Below, piece by piece: positions 7,725 to 15,700 of a stretch of 16,989 nucleotides of DNA. A program made the position numbers and the translations under genes. Positions within the stretch are counted from its first letter, which is position 1. Each line of letters opens with the position of its first letter. A model generated the notes under the pieces. That model saw only the letters and a list, made by a program, of their open reading frames with translations. It was not told the origin of the DNA and did no database searches. Origin of the DNA: JAALKW01 sp033791145 (GTDB taxonomy: Bacteria; Pseudomonadota; Gammaproteobacteria; Legionellales; Legionellaceae); assembly GCA_033791145.1 (NCBI GenBank), contig JASJHH010000181.1, positions 1 through 16,989 on the forward strand, given 5' to 3'.

Positions 7725-8698
7725 TGCGCAAACAAAAAGAAAGTTTCAAATTATCGATTCTGTTAGTTACTTATAATCACGAGCTATATATTCGACAAGC
7801 TCTGGAGGCCCTTTTCGGTCAGGAAATAGAAGGACCAGTTCAAATAGTAGTTGCGGATGATGATTCTTCAGATGGTACTTTGGGTATTATCCGTGAGTAT
7901 GACAATAAAGATTCTCGTTTTCATTTTAAGTACTTAGATAGCGTGCCGAATCTTGGAATTACCAAAAACTATCAGCGTGGCTTTGCTGCATGTAGTGGTC
8001 GGTATATAGCGGTACTTGAAGGGGATGATTATTGGATTAGTCCTGCTAAACTTCAGCGGCAATGCAAATTTTTAGATGCGCATTGGGAATGCAATCTTTG
8101 TGCTGTTAACTATTATATTTATGAAGAAAATAAGTCTCACTTTTATCTTAGAACACATATTGAGCGCGGACATCGATTGTTGACAGCTAGAGAAATCATT
8201 TTTGATAATCTACCAGGGAATTTTTCGTGCTGCATGTACAGAAAAGATGCGGTAGAGGCTTTGCCACCCCAAGTTTTTGACATCAAGGCATATGATTGGA
8301 TTATTAATATTTGTGTTGCTCGGAAAAGTTTAATAGGTTTTTTAGATGAGCCGATGTCAGTCTATCGTTTACATTCAGCAGGATTTTGGACGAAAATAAA
8401 TCATATTGAAAAATTGAAAGAGCAGCTTGAAGTTATCAGTGTCTACGATGCTTTGACGGAACATGTCTTTCACGCGGATTTTAATGTTCTCGCAAGTCAA
8501 TTACGTCAAGAGATCAGCGTATCGTCGATTAAATCTATTGCGAAAACTCGCGTTCGGTTACGATTGGGCATAACTGATGCCTTATTGGGTTACTTGCCAC
8601 CATTGGTGATAACAATCTTTCGTGCATTTATGCCGCCAGCGATCAAACGTAAGATCAAATGTTCTTTGTCTGCAATGATGAGAGGGGATGCGGCATGA
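7721..8698 (+). CDS. Family 2 glycosyltransferase (GT-A fold)
   Basis: This is a 325-residue cytoplasmic transferase. SILLVTYNHELYIRQALEAL opens the GT-A fold at residue 12. VVADDDSSDGT (43-53) holds the nucleotide-binding acidic residues. LEGDDYW (99-105) is the DxD-like metal/donor motif in its common DDYW form, and FDIKAYDWIINI is the acceptor-side acidic region. The C-terminal 90 residues are basic and may touch the membrane. The sugar and acceptor cannot be read from the sequence. The gene starts within the last codons of the acyltransferase (ATGATG at 7721-7726) and its own stop overlaps the next start, so it is the fourth member of the plus-strand transcription unit. It is paired with a second GT2 of the same DDYW type. 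One of the two may transfer the aminosugar made upstream (inference). Confidence 0.88.
   Translation: MMRKQKESFKLSILLVTYNHELYIRQALEALFGQEIEGPVQIVVADDDSSDGTLGIIREYDNKDSRFHFKYLDSVPNLGITKNYQRGFAACSGRYIAVLEGDDYWISPAKLQRQCKFLDAHWECNLCAVNYYIYEENKSHFYLRTHIERGHRLLTAREIIFDNLPGNFSCCMYRKDAVEALPPQVFDIKAYDWIINICVARKSLIGFLDEPMSVYRLHSAGFWTKINHIEKLKEQLEVISVYDALTEHVFHADFNVLASQLRQEISVSSIKSIAKTRVRLRLGITDALLGYLPPLVITIFRAFMPPAIKRKIKCSLSAMMRGDAA
8680..8687 (+). promoter_or_regulatory. Ribosome binding site that fixes the start of the second plus-strand GT2 gene
   Basis: GAGAGGGG lies 7 bases before the ATG at 8695. The same frame is open upstream to an ATG at 8659, but that one has no such site and would add 12 atypical residues. 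ATG 8695 also gives an ATGA overlap with the preceding stop. Confidence 0.7.
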
Positions 8699-9891
8699 AT
8701 TTACCAGTGATTTCGGTCATTATGGCGACCTACAATCATGCTAAGTTTGTTAGTCAAGCAATTCATAGTGTTCTTAATCAGTCTGGCGTAGCCTTTGAAT
8801 TTATTATTTCTGATGATGGTTCTACAGATAACACTCGAGAGGTCGTTTCATCCATTAAAGATGAAAGGATCCACTTTTTTCCAAATGAGGTGAATCGTGG
8901 AGCCGGCATTGTAACTAATGAGTTAATAAAACATGCATCTGGAGAATTTATTGCTCTCATTAATTCGGATGACTACTGGGTGAATAGTAATAAATTGGCC
9001 TATCAGCTACAGATAATGCGTGATAACCCAGATATTGCTGCTTGTTTTGGACGAGCACGCTTTGTTGATGAAAATAGCTGTTCCATTGAGAAGGCATCAC
9101 TACCTTTTGGATATATATTTGATCAAGAAAATCGGTCACAAGGGAAATGGTTGAGATATTTTTTTGATCAGGGTAATTGTATTTGTCATCCAACTATGTT
9201 GATACGAAAATCTTGTTATGATGAGCTCGGGATGTATAGCAATCGATTACGCCAGTTACCTGATTTCGACATGTGGATTCGTTTAATTAAACGTTATCCT
9301 ATCTATATATCTGAACACGAATTAATTAATTTTAGAATTTTACCTGGAGGAAACGCGAGCAGCCAGTCCGGACTTAATTCAAGTAGAACCATTAATGAGC
9401 ATTATTTGATTTCAGATAATTTCTTTAATGGGGTAAGGCTTGATGATTTTATTGATGGTTTTTCTGATGTTATGCAAAACAAAAACATCTCAAATCAAAT
9501 ATGTTTGGATATTGAGATTGCGTTGCTCTATTTTATATATAATCAATCTCTTTGTAAGCCGTATCAATTGCTTGGGTTGCAAAAGATGAACCATTTACTA
9601 ACTAGCTCTACCCATCATGAAGTTTTGGTTAAGGCTTATGATATAGATGATCTATGGTTTCAAAATACCATGGGGAATGTTGATGTGCTAATTTCAAGAA
9701 TAATTCCGGCTGTTAGTCCTCCAAAGCCTCGATCACTCAGAGCTTGTCAGTGGCTTCATTTCCAGTGTACGCGGCGTTTATTACAAATAGATAACACACT
9801 TAGGGATTGTAAAAAAATTGTGAAGCAATTAATAGTTAAAAACTTTTGCTTGATTAAACGCCGAACCACACGCATCTTTAGACGACAATAA
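8695..9891 (+). CDS. Family 2 glycosyltransferase whose 3' end overlaps rmlC in antisense
   Basis: The protein has 398 residues when started at ATG 8695. The GT-A domain is clear: ISVIMATYNHAKFVSQAIHS (6-25), IISDDGSTDNT (37-47) and LINSDDYW (88-95), then LRQLPDFDMWIRL as the acceptor-side motif near 185. It resembles the EpsE/rhamnosyltransferase-like GT2 group, but the sugar is unknown. About 170 residues follow the catalytic core, ending in a very basic tail. The last 21 codons lie inside rmlC on the other strand (63-base tail-to-tail overlap, 9829-9891). RmlC has its normal family C-terminus, so these codons are probably read-through into foreign sequence, and the gene's original end may have been lost at the junction of two gene blocks. 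It is the last gene of the plus-strand run. Confidence 0.87.
   Translation: MNLPVISVIMATYNHAKFVSQAIHSVLNQSGVAFEFIISDDGSTDNTREVVSSIKDERIHFFPNEVNRGAGIVTNELIKHASGEFIALINSDDYWVNSNKLAYQLQIMRDNPDIAACFGRARFVDENSCSIEKASLPFGYIFDQENRSQGKWLRYFFDQGNCICHPTMLIRKSCYDELGMYSNRLRQLPDFDMWIRLIKRYPIYISEHELINFRILPGGNASSQSGLNSSRTINEHYLISDNFFNGVRLDDFIDGFSDVMQNKNISNQICLDIEIALLYFIYNQSLCKPYQLLGLQKMNHLLTSSTHHEVLVKAYDIDDLWFQNTMGNVDVLISRIIPAVSPPKPRSLRACQWLHFQCTRRLLQIDNTLRDCKKIVKQLIVKNFCLIKRRTTRIFRRQ
9811..9830 (-). terminator. Possible weak intrinsic terminator after rmlC
   Basis: On the minus strand, AATTG-CTTCA-CAATT starts at the rmlC stop codon and runs into seven T residues. The stem is five pairs with a single G-C pair, so it is weak. 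It is placed correctly to end the pgi-rml operon and lies within the coding part of the convergent GT2 gene. Confidence 0.35.
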
Positions 9892-10377
9892 CGGCGCGTC
9901 ATCAATTGGCCAGGGAATATTAAGCGTTTCATCATCCCAAGCAATGCATTGTTCATGTTCTGGCGCCCAAAAATCAGTGGTTTTATAAAGCAGCTCTGCT
10001 GTATCTGATAAAACGACAAAACCATGTGCAAACCCTTCGGGTACCCAGAGTTGTTTTTTGTTATCTGCTGATAATTCTACACCAACCCATTGACCAAAAG
10101 TGGGTGAACTTTGACGGATATCCACAGCAACATCATAAATAACACCCGAGCAAACACGAACGAGTTTACCTTGAGGCTGCTTTATTTGGTAATGCAAGCC
10201 GCGTAATACGTTTTTAGCTGAACGTGAATGGTTGTCTTGGACAAACTGAATTTCTTCTCCAGTGGCCGCTTCAAATTGTTTTTGATTAAAGCTTTCAAAG
10301 AAAAAACCACGGTCATCGCCAAAAACATTAGGCTCTATTAGCAGTACGTCTGGGATAGCGAGTGGCGTTGTTTTCAT
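9829..10377 (-). CDS. rmlC: dTDP-4-dehydrorhamnose 3,5-epimerase
   Basis: This is a cupin-fold epimerase that converts dTDP-4-keto-6-deoxyglucose to dTDP-4-keto-rhamnose, the third step to dTDP-L-rhamnose. Its 182 residues match the family length of about 180-185. Diagnostic residues are present: FGDDRGFFFESF (19-30), NVLRGLHYQ with the catalytic base His62, VYDVAVDIR-type strand at about 79-88, WVPEGFAHGF (111-120) and the active-site Tyr131 in AELLYKTTDFW. The end, DAPLLSSKDACGSAF, is the normal RmlC C-terminus, so the gene is complete. Its ATG overlaps the rmlA stop (ATGA). It is the last gene of the minus-strand operon, and its 3' 63 bases are shared with the convergent GT2 gene. Confidence 0.97.
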   Translation of the reverse strand: MKTTPLAIPDVLLIEPNVFGDDRGFFFESFNQKQFEAATGEEIQFVQDNHSRSAKNVLRGLHYQIKQPQGKLVRVCSGVIYDVAVDIRQSSPTFGQWVGVELSADNKKQLWVPEGFAHGFVVLSDTAELLYKTTDFWAPEHEQCIAWDDETLNIPWPIDDAPLLSSKDACGSAFNQAKVFNY

Positions 10378-11261
10378 GCTACAACCTCTTCTTCATGTAA
10401 TAAGCGCATTAAATATTGCCCATAATCATTTTTAATAAAAGTAAGGGCTTGTTTTTTAAGTTGTTTGGCATCAATCCAATTTTGGTTGTAGGCAATTTCT
10501 TCTAAACAGGCAATTCTAAATCCTTGTCGATTTTGTATGGTACTGACAAACATACTGGCTTCAAGTAGTGATTGATGTGTGCCAGTATCGAGCCAAGTAT
10601 GACCGCGCCCCATGAGTTTTACATGTAGTAAGTCACGTTCTAAATATAAGCGATTTAAGTCAGTTATTTCGAGTTCGCCGCGTGCTGAGGGTTTTAGCGT
10701 ACGGGCAAGACTCACAACGTTTTGATCATAAAAATAAAGGCCTGTAACCGCATAAGAAGATTTGGGTTGCTCTGGTTTTTCTTCTAACGAGAGGACTTTG
10801 CCTGCGTCATCAAATTCTGCAACGCCATAGCGCTCAGGGTCATGCACATGATAGGCAAAAATTGTAGCGCCTGAAGTTTGTTGCATAGCATCTGTATAGA
10901 ATTGCTGAAGGTTGTTACCGTAAAAAATATTATCACCCAAAATCAAGACACAGTGGTCATCGCCAATAAAGTCTTCACCTAAGATAAATGCTTGCGCTAA
11001 ACCTGCGGGTGTTGGCTGAATAATATATTCTAAATTAATGCCCCATTGCTCTCCGGTGCCGAGTAATTTTTGGTATAAAGGCATGTCATGAGGTGTGGAT
11101 ATGATTAAAATATCTCGAATGCCAGCGAGCATAAGCGTACTGAGTGGATAATACACCATGGGTTTGTCAAAGACAGGTAAGAGTTGTTTGGATATTGCGA
11201 GTGTTGCAGGATTTAAACGTGTTCCTGAACCACCGGCTAAGATAATGCCTTTACGTCTCAT
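10374..11261 (-). CDS. rmlA: Glucose-1-phosphate thymidylyltransferase
   Basis: This enzyme joins glucose-1-phosphate and dTTP to make dTDP-glucose, the entry step for every dTDP-deoxysugar in this locus, and is usually feedback-inhibited by dTDP-rhamnose. The protein has 295 residues, the normal length. KGIILAGGSGTRLNPAT (4-20) is the nucleotidyltransferase signature with the catalytic Arg. SKQLLPVFDKPMVYYPLS (24-41) is characteristic of RmlA. LILGDNIFYGN near 107-117 carries the metal-binding Asp, and WLDTGTHQSLLEAS lies near the end. The start overlaps the rmlD stop and its own stop overlaps the rmlC start (ATGA at both ends), so rmlD, rmlA and rmlC should be co-translated. Confidence 0.97.
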   Translation of the reverse strand: MRRKGIILAGGSGTRLNPATLAISKQLLPVFDKPMVYYPLSTLMLAGIRDILIISTPHDMPLYQKLLGTGEQWGINLEYIIQPTPAGLAQAFILGEDFIGDDHCVLILGDNIFYGNNLQQFYTDAMQQTSGATIFAYHVHDPERYGVAEFDDAGKVLSLEEKPEQPKSSYAVTGLYFYDQNVVSLARTLKPSARGELEITDLNRLYLERDLLHVKLMGRGHTWLDTGTHQSLLEASMFVSTIQNRQGFRIACLEEIAYNQNWIDAKQLKKQALTFIKNDYGQYLMRLLHEEEVVA

Positions 11262-12154
11262 GCAAAAAACCTCATTTGAATTAGTTGATTAATCATACGG
11301 TCTACATACGCCGTCCAATCGGGCAGCGTAATATTTAATTGTTTAGATAAATGGCTGGTATCAAGTTGTGAATTTTTAGGTCGAGTGGCTGATACGGGAT
11401 AAGCTGCACTTAAAATCGGTTGTATGTTGGATGATTTGAGTGCGAAATTAATTTGATGCTTTTTTGTTTGTTCTAACATGTAGCAAGCAAGGCCATGCCA
11501 GCTTGTCACGCCATTTGCGGTTAAGTGGTATAAGCCTGATGCGAATTGGTTTTGTTGATGTGCGATGATTGCGTGTGCGGTCACGTCTGCAAGCAACTCT
11601 GCTGAGGTTGGGGCGCCCAATTGATCGTTAATAATAGACAAGCTTGTCTTATCGCGCGCAAGCTTAAAGATGGTTTTTATAAAATTATGGCCGTGTGCCG
11701 AAAAAACCCAGCTGGTTCGAAAAGTAAGATGGCGGCAGCCTGAGGCTGCTATCGCTTGTTCACCTGCAAGCTTTGATGCACCATACACATTGAGTGGATT
11801 TGTTGGGTCAGTTTCTTGGTAAGCGGTTTTTTTCTCGCCGTTAAATACATAATCAGTGGAGTAATGCACAAAAAGCGCATCGTGCTTTTTTGCATACTCA
11901 GCAATGGTACCGACAACGGTTGCATTGATGTCCCAGGCAATTTCTTTTTCTGCTTCTGCTTTGTCTACGGCTGTATACGCGGCAGCATTCACAATCACAT
12001 CGGGTTTGAGTTGCGCTAACGTACTGATTACGGCCTGATGGTTGCGTAAGTTAAGTTGGCTCTCATCAAGGGCTGTTAAATCACCTAAAGGCAATAAGCT
12101 TCGGGTGAGTTCTTGGCCGACCTGACCTGTTTTACCAATCAGTAATATTTTCAT
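11258..12154 (-). CDS. rmlD: dTDP-4-dehydrorhamnose reductase
   Basis: This is an extended short-chain dehydrogenase that reduces dTDP-4-keto-L-rhamnose to dTDP-L-rhamnose. Starting at ATG 12154 gives 298 residues, close to the family length, with the NAD(P) motif GKTGQVGQEL at residues 7-16 directly after the first strand MKILLI. The same frame is open 25 codons further up to 12229, but that extension lies inside rmlB and would put atypical sequence before the first beta strand. Also visible are VNAAAYTAVDKAE, the catalytic STDYVF (99-104) and VYGASK with Tyr124 and Lys128, FRTSWVF, and the late ATRPKNSQLD typical of RmlD. The start overlaps the 3' end of rmlB by 23 bases and the stop overlaps rmlA. 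Confidence 0.96.
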   Translation of the reverse strand: MKILLIGKTGQVGQELTRSLLPLGDLTALDESQLNLRNHQAVISTLAQLKPDVIVNAAAYTAVDKAEAEKEIAWDINATVVGTIAEYAKKHDALFVHYSTDYVFNGEKKTAYQETDPTNPLNVYGASKLAGEQAIAASGCRHLTFRTSWVFSAHGHNFIKTIFKLARDKTSLSIINDQLGAPTSAELLADVTAHAIIAHQQNQFASGLYHLTANGVTSWHGLACYMLEQTKKHQINFALKSSNIQPILSAAYPVSATRPKNSQLDTSHLSKQLNITLPDWTAYVDRMINQLIQMRFFA

Positions 12155-13196
12155 GCATTTTTTGCTCTTGTTGTTGCTGTTGATAGTCTTTGAGATAGTG
12201 TGCCACGGTTTTTTGAATGCCTGACTCAAAGGTTTCTTCGGGTTTCCAATTTAAATCATTTGCGATTTTAGAGGCATCAATGGCGTAGCGTCTGTCATGG
12301 CCTGGTCTGTCTGTTACATAGGTGATTTGCGTTGCATAGGATTGCCCATCGGGTCGTGGTGCTTGTGCATCAAGTAGCTTACAAATGGTTTGTACGACGT
12401 CAAGATTTGCTTTTTCGTTCCAGCCGCCGATGTTATAGACTTCACCTAAAGCACCTTGTTTTAATACGGTTCTAATCGCAGCACAGTGGTCGCTTACAAA
12501 TAACCAATCTCTAATTTGTTGGCCATCGCCATAAATCGGTAATGCTTCACCTTTTAAGGCTTGTTGTATACATAATGGGATAAGTTTTTCTGGGTATTGA
12601 TACGGCCCATAATTGTTTGAGCAGTTGGTGGTAATCACAGGGAGGCCGTAAGTATGATAATACGCACGTACCAAATGATCTGACGCCGCTTTGCTGGCAG
12701 AGTAGGGGCTATTTGGCTCATATGTGTTTTTTTCTGTAAAGGCTGGGGCATTAGAATCTAATGTGCCATACACTTCATCTGTTGAAACGTGAATAAAACG
12801 AAAGTTTTGTTTTAAATCATCAGGTAAATCTTGCCAGTAGGCGCGCGCTGCTTCAAGCAGACGAAAGGTGCCGACAATATTAGTTTGAATAAAGTCTTCA
12901 GGGCCTTCTATGGAGCGGTCAACATGACTTTCAGCTGCAAAGTGAACCACGGCATGAATAGAATTATTCTGGAAAATATTTTTTAAAGCAGTACTGTCTG
13001 TAATATCTGCCTGAACAAATTGATAGGCTGGATTTGATTTGAGAGAACTTAAATTATCTAGATTTGCCGCATAGGTTAGCTTATCGAGATTAATCAGTTC
13101 GTTATCTGATTGATTTAATGCAGGCTGGGTTGCGAACCAATCTAAAATAAAGTTGCTGCCGATAAATCCTGCACCACCTGTAACCAATAAGGTCAT
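12132..13196 (-). CDS. rmlB: dTDP-glucose 4,6-dehydratase
   Basis: This enzyme converts dTDP-glucose to dTDP-4-keto-6-deoxyglucose with bound NAD+. That product is the branch point between rhamnose (RmlC/RmlD) and the 4-aminosugar (VioA-like gene at 5792). The protein has 354 residues. Seen are TGGAGFIGSN (6-15), DKLTYAANLDNL (38-49), HFAAESHVDRSI (85-96), the catalytic STDEVYG (138-144), YSASK with Tyr165 and Lys169, and NCSNNYGPYQYPEKLIP. The C-terminus ends in an odd Gln-rich tail (five Gln in a row, then EQKMHENITDW) that runs over the start of rmlD. AGGA, nine to ten bases before the ATG, serves as ribosome site. The upstream GT2 stop is 17 bases away. Confidence 0.97.
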   Translation of the reverse strand: MTLLVTGGAGFIGSNFILDWFATQPALNQSDNELINLDKLTYAANLDNLSSLKSNPAYQFVQADITDSTALKNIFQNNSIHAVVHFAAESHVDRSIEGPEDFIQTNIVGTFRLLEAARAYWQDLPDDLKQNFRFIHVSTDEVYGTLDSNAPAFTEKNTYEPNSPYSASKAASDHLVRAYYHTYGLPVITTNCSNNYGPYQYPEKLIPLCIQQALKGEALPIYGDGQQIRDWLFVSDHCAAIRTVLKQGALGEVYNIGGWNEKANLDVVQTICKLLDAQAPRPDGQSYATQITYVTDRPGHDRRYAIDASKIANDLNWKPEETFESGIQKTVAHYLKDYQQQQQEQKMHENITDW

Positions 13197-13213
13197 AAAA
13201 TAATATCCTGTTC

Positions 13214-14134
13214 TTAAGTTTTATTAAATACGGTACCAACGAGTAAGCCAATTTGGGTGAGCTTCGTTTGTCTGTGAATACCCAGTCGTAAAATGCTAAA
13301 GACTCGTCTAAATAATCCGCGGTGTCTGCTTAATTCAAAGGTTTCTAATTGTTGCCGATGTTCAGGTGTTAGTAAATGGGAAACAGCTAATAAATTTTTA
13401 TTGTTTTGTGTTATCCATGCTTTCAGATTGCCTTGGAATAACATACGGATTCTGCCATAGCGTGCGCGCCAAGAGAGGTTATTACCGATTAAATTGCCTT
13501 GATGTTGTCGATAGCGCAACGAGGGCGTAGGGTCGTAAAAAACAGGTCCACCTGCACCGCTGATTAATAAATAGGCCCACCAATCATGTGCAAATAAGTC
13601 ATGGTGCTTACCAGTTTGGCATATCAGTTTGCATGCAGCTTGATTAAAGACCATGGTATTTCCACCACCTACGTTTTGGACCAAGGCATTTAAAAAATGT
13701 GGGGTTTTTTTAAATAAAGGAGAGTGGCCCAAAGGGTTTAATTGTTCATCAACCAATAACGTACGCGTGCAATACAGTGCGGCTGTGTGGGGATTAATTG
13801 TAGCAAACCAGTTGACTGCGCGTTCAATTTTATTCGGGTCCCAAACATCATCTTGATCACAAAAAGCATAATAATCACTGGTTTTATCTGCTTGTTCGAT
13901 GAGATTAAAAAAATTAGCAGCAAAGCCTTGCTCTGGGCCTTTGTGAGTTTTAATTGAATAATCTTGAAGGATATCCAATGTTTTGTCTGTTGAGCCATCA
14001 TCTGAGGCAATCGTGGTGATGTACGGATGGGTTTGTTTTGTAATGGAGTTGAGCTGCTCTTTAATGTGGCGCTCACCATTATAGGTTGCAAGTAAAATGG
14101 TGACATGTTGTTTGTTTTGTCGTGTATTAGGCAT
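13214..14134 (-). CDS. Family 2 glycosyltransferase, rhamnosyltransferase-like
   Basis: This is a 306-residue GT-A transferase. VTILLATYNGERHIKEQL (11-28), IASDDGSTDKT (42-52) and YAFCDQDDVWDP (89-100) match the group that holds RgpB/WbbL-like rhamnosyltransferases, where DQDDVW is the donor/metal motif. GGGNTMVFNQAA, HDWWAYLLISGAGG and RYRQHQGNLIG are also typical of that group. Transfer of L-rhamnose from dTDP-rhamnose is inferred from this and from its place between pgi and the rml genes, and no acceptor can be named. The first eight bases overlap the end of pgi, with a GAGA ribosome-site-like stretch about ten bases upstream, so it is part of the operon. Confidence 0.9.
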   Translation of the reverse strand: MPNTRQNKQHVTILLATYNGERHIKEQLNSITKQTHPYITTIASDDGSTDKTLDILQDYSIKTHKGPEQGFAANFFNLIEQADKTSDYYAFCDQDDVWDPNKIERAVNWFATINPHTAALYCTRTLLVDEQLNPLGHSPLFKKTPHFLNALVQNVGGGNTMVFNQAACKLICQTGKHHDLFAHDWWAYLLISGAGGPVFYDPTPSLRYRQHQGNLIGNNLSWRARYGRIRMLFQGNLKAWITQNNKNLLAVSHLLTPEHRQQLETFELSRHRGLFRRVFSILRLGIHRQTKLTQIGLLVGTVFNKT

Positions 14135-15569
14135 TCGAAAAATCTCGCTGCATCAGGCGTTTTGAGCTTTCAACGCCGGGTTGATCAAAAGGGTTAATGT
14201 GCCAAATCACGCTTTGGACATAAATTTTATGCTCGTATAAAGCAATTAAAGCACCAATTGTGTTTGGATTTGTGTTTTTTAAAGATAAATAATTAATGGC
14301 AGTATGTTCACGAATAAATGCTGCATTATTTTGTTCAGAATCAGCAGGGGTAGATAAAGCTGTTTTTTGTGCCAGACATAACTGATGAATGGCTGATTTT
14401 TGGTGCGCTTCAACACTGATTAAATCGGCTGCAATATAATGCGTACCTTGGCTTAGCAGCTGATAATAGCTGTGTTGTGCTTGGTTGCCAGAGCCTCCCC
14501 AAACGATAGGGCCTGTTGCATAATTAACGGCTTTACCTAATTGATTAATGGTTTTTCCATTGCTTTCCATGTCTAATTGTTGAATATAGGCAGTAAAGTA
14601 ATCTAAATTTTGTCCATAAGTGAGCAATAAAAGCTGATGGATGTTTAAGAAATTATTCGTCCATATGCCAAGTAGTGCTAAATGAACAGGTAAATTTTCC
14701 TCGAAAGGTGCATCACAAAAATGCGCGTCCATACTGGCAGCGCCATGCAGTAATTCTGTAAATGCTTCAAAACCAATCGCAATGCATGTGATTAAATTAA
14801 TCGCAGAACAGACGGAATAACGCCCACCCACCCAGTCCCATATAGGGAGGATATGTTGAATACCAAATGCAGCTGCTTTTTCAGGCGATGCAGTGACGGC
14901 AATAAAGTGCTGTTTGAGAGCATGAGGCTTGTTTATCCACGTAATAGCTTGCTTTAGATTGTACAGTGTTTCAGCGGTCGTAAATGATTTTGATGAGGCA
15001 ATAAACAACGTGGTTTCAGGGTTGAGATGTTGTGTTGCACGAGTAAATGCATCAGGGTCAAAGTCAGAAATAAAATGATAGTTTAATTTAGGTGATTTTA
15101 AATCAGCTAAGGCATGAAGACAAAAAAAGGGCCCTAGGTGCGAGCCACCAATCCCAAGGTTAACCACATCTGTAATTGGTTTTTTAGAGTAGCCTAACCA
15201 GGTTTGATTTCTAATTTGGTTTGAAATATCATGCATTGTACGCAAGGTTTCTTGAATCTGAGGCATAATATTCGCGTCGCCTAGATTGTGCTTTGCGTCT
15301 GATTTTGCACGAAGCGCCCAATGCAAAGCGGGTCTGTTTTCTGTTGCATTAACGGGATGTCCTGAAAACAAATGATTTATTTTTTGTTTAAGTTCACAGT
15401 CTTTAGCGAGTTGAAACAGTGATTCACGTGTATCGGCGCTGAGTCGCTGTGCATTATAATCAAGCGTGATATTGCTATTAGATAAGACAGGATATTGCGT
15501 ATTATTTTGATGATATGAAAACGAAAGGGCTTTTTTTTCGAGAGCTTTCCACGCGTCCATGTGTATCAT
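14127..15569 (-). CDS. pgi: Glucose-6-phosphate isomerase
   Basis: This enzyme interconverts glucose-6-phosphate and fructose-6-phosphate. In this operon it would link central metabolism to sugar-nucleotide supply. From ATG 15569 it has 480 residues, shorter than the roughly 550 of the E. coli enzyme. Both sugar-isomerase halves are present: NLGIGGSHLGP near 137, IASSKSFTTAET near 191, DWVGGRYSVCSAIN near 245, the catalytic Glu in DMESNGK near 335, the His in GNQAQHSYYQ near 366 and NPFDQPGVESSK near the end. In the first signature the usual Gly after SAI is Asn. The frame extends to ATG 15581, but the only Shine-Dalgarno (AAGGA) abuts that codon and instead fits ATG 15569; 15560 is a third option. 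A sigma-70 promoter lies just upstream. This is the first gene of the minus-strand operon ending with rmlC. Confidence 0.95.
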   Translation of the reverse strand: MIHMDAWKALEKKALSFSYHQNNTQYPVLSNSNITLDYNAQRLSADTRESLFQLAKDCELKQKINHLFSGHPVNATENRPALHWALRAKSDAKHNLGDANIMPQIQETLRTMHDISNQIRNQTWLGYSKKPITDVVNLGIGGSHLGPFFCLHALADLKSPKLNYHFISDFDPDAFTRATQHLNPETTLFIASSKSFTTAETLYNLKQAITWINKPHALKQHFIAVTASPEKAAAFGIQHILPIWDWVGGRYSVCSAINLITCIAIGFEAFTELLHGAASMDAHFCDAPFEENLPVHLALLGIWTNNFLNIHQLLLLTYGQNLDYFTAYIQQLDMESNGKTINQLGKAVNYATGPIVWGGSGNQAQHSYYQLLSQGTHYIAADLISVEAHQKSAIHQLCLAQKTALSTPADSEQNNAAFIREHTAINYLSLKNTNPNTIGALIALYEHKIYVQSVIWHINPFDQPGVESSKRLMQRDFSNA

Positions 15570-15580
15570 GTTGATAAGCA

Positions 15581-15585
15581 TCCTT
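15581..15585 (-). promoter_or_regulatory. Ribosome binding site that decides the pgi start
   Basis: AAGGA on the minus strand touches the first in-frame ATG (15581-15579), which rules that codon out as start. It stands 11 bases before the ATG at 15569, a long but workable spacing. Confidence 0.5.
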
Positions 15586-15614
15586 TTAATAATACGCTAC
15601 GTAAAAATAGTGTG

Positions 15615-15643
15615 ATTTTATGCCGGTTTTGCTAGTGCGTCAA
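15615..15643 (-). promoter_or_regulatory. Sigma-70-type promoter of the pgi-rml operon
   Basis: The minus strand carries TTGACG at 15643-15638 and TAAAAT at 15620-15615, each a five-of-six match to consensus, with an ideal 17-base spacer. Transcription would start near 15608, leaving a leader of about 40 bases before pgi. No operator or leader hairpin is evident. Confidence 0.7.
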
Positions 15644-15700
15644 TTCTATTTTTAGATGCATTATTTGTTTGTTACAGGGGAATTAGAGTCTGAACAGCCC

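Noticed and set aside
11735..11749. Inverted repeat GCAGCC-TGA-GGCTGC.
   Set aside because: It lies within rmlD in a conserved coding region and has no T-run.
12155..12229. 25-codon N-terminal extension of rmlD.
   Set aside because: It lies wholly inside rmlB, and the family starts at the MKILLIG strand, so ATG 12154 is the start.
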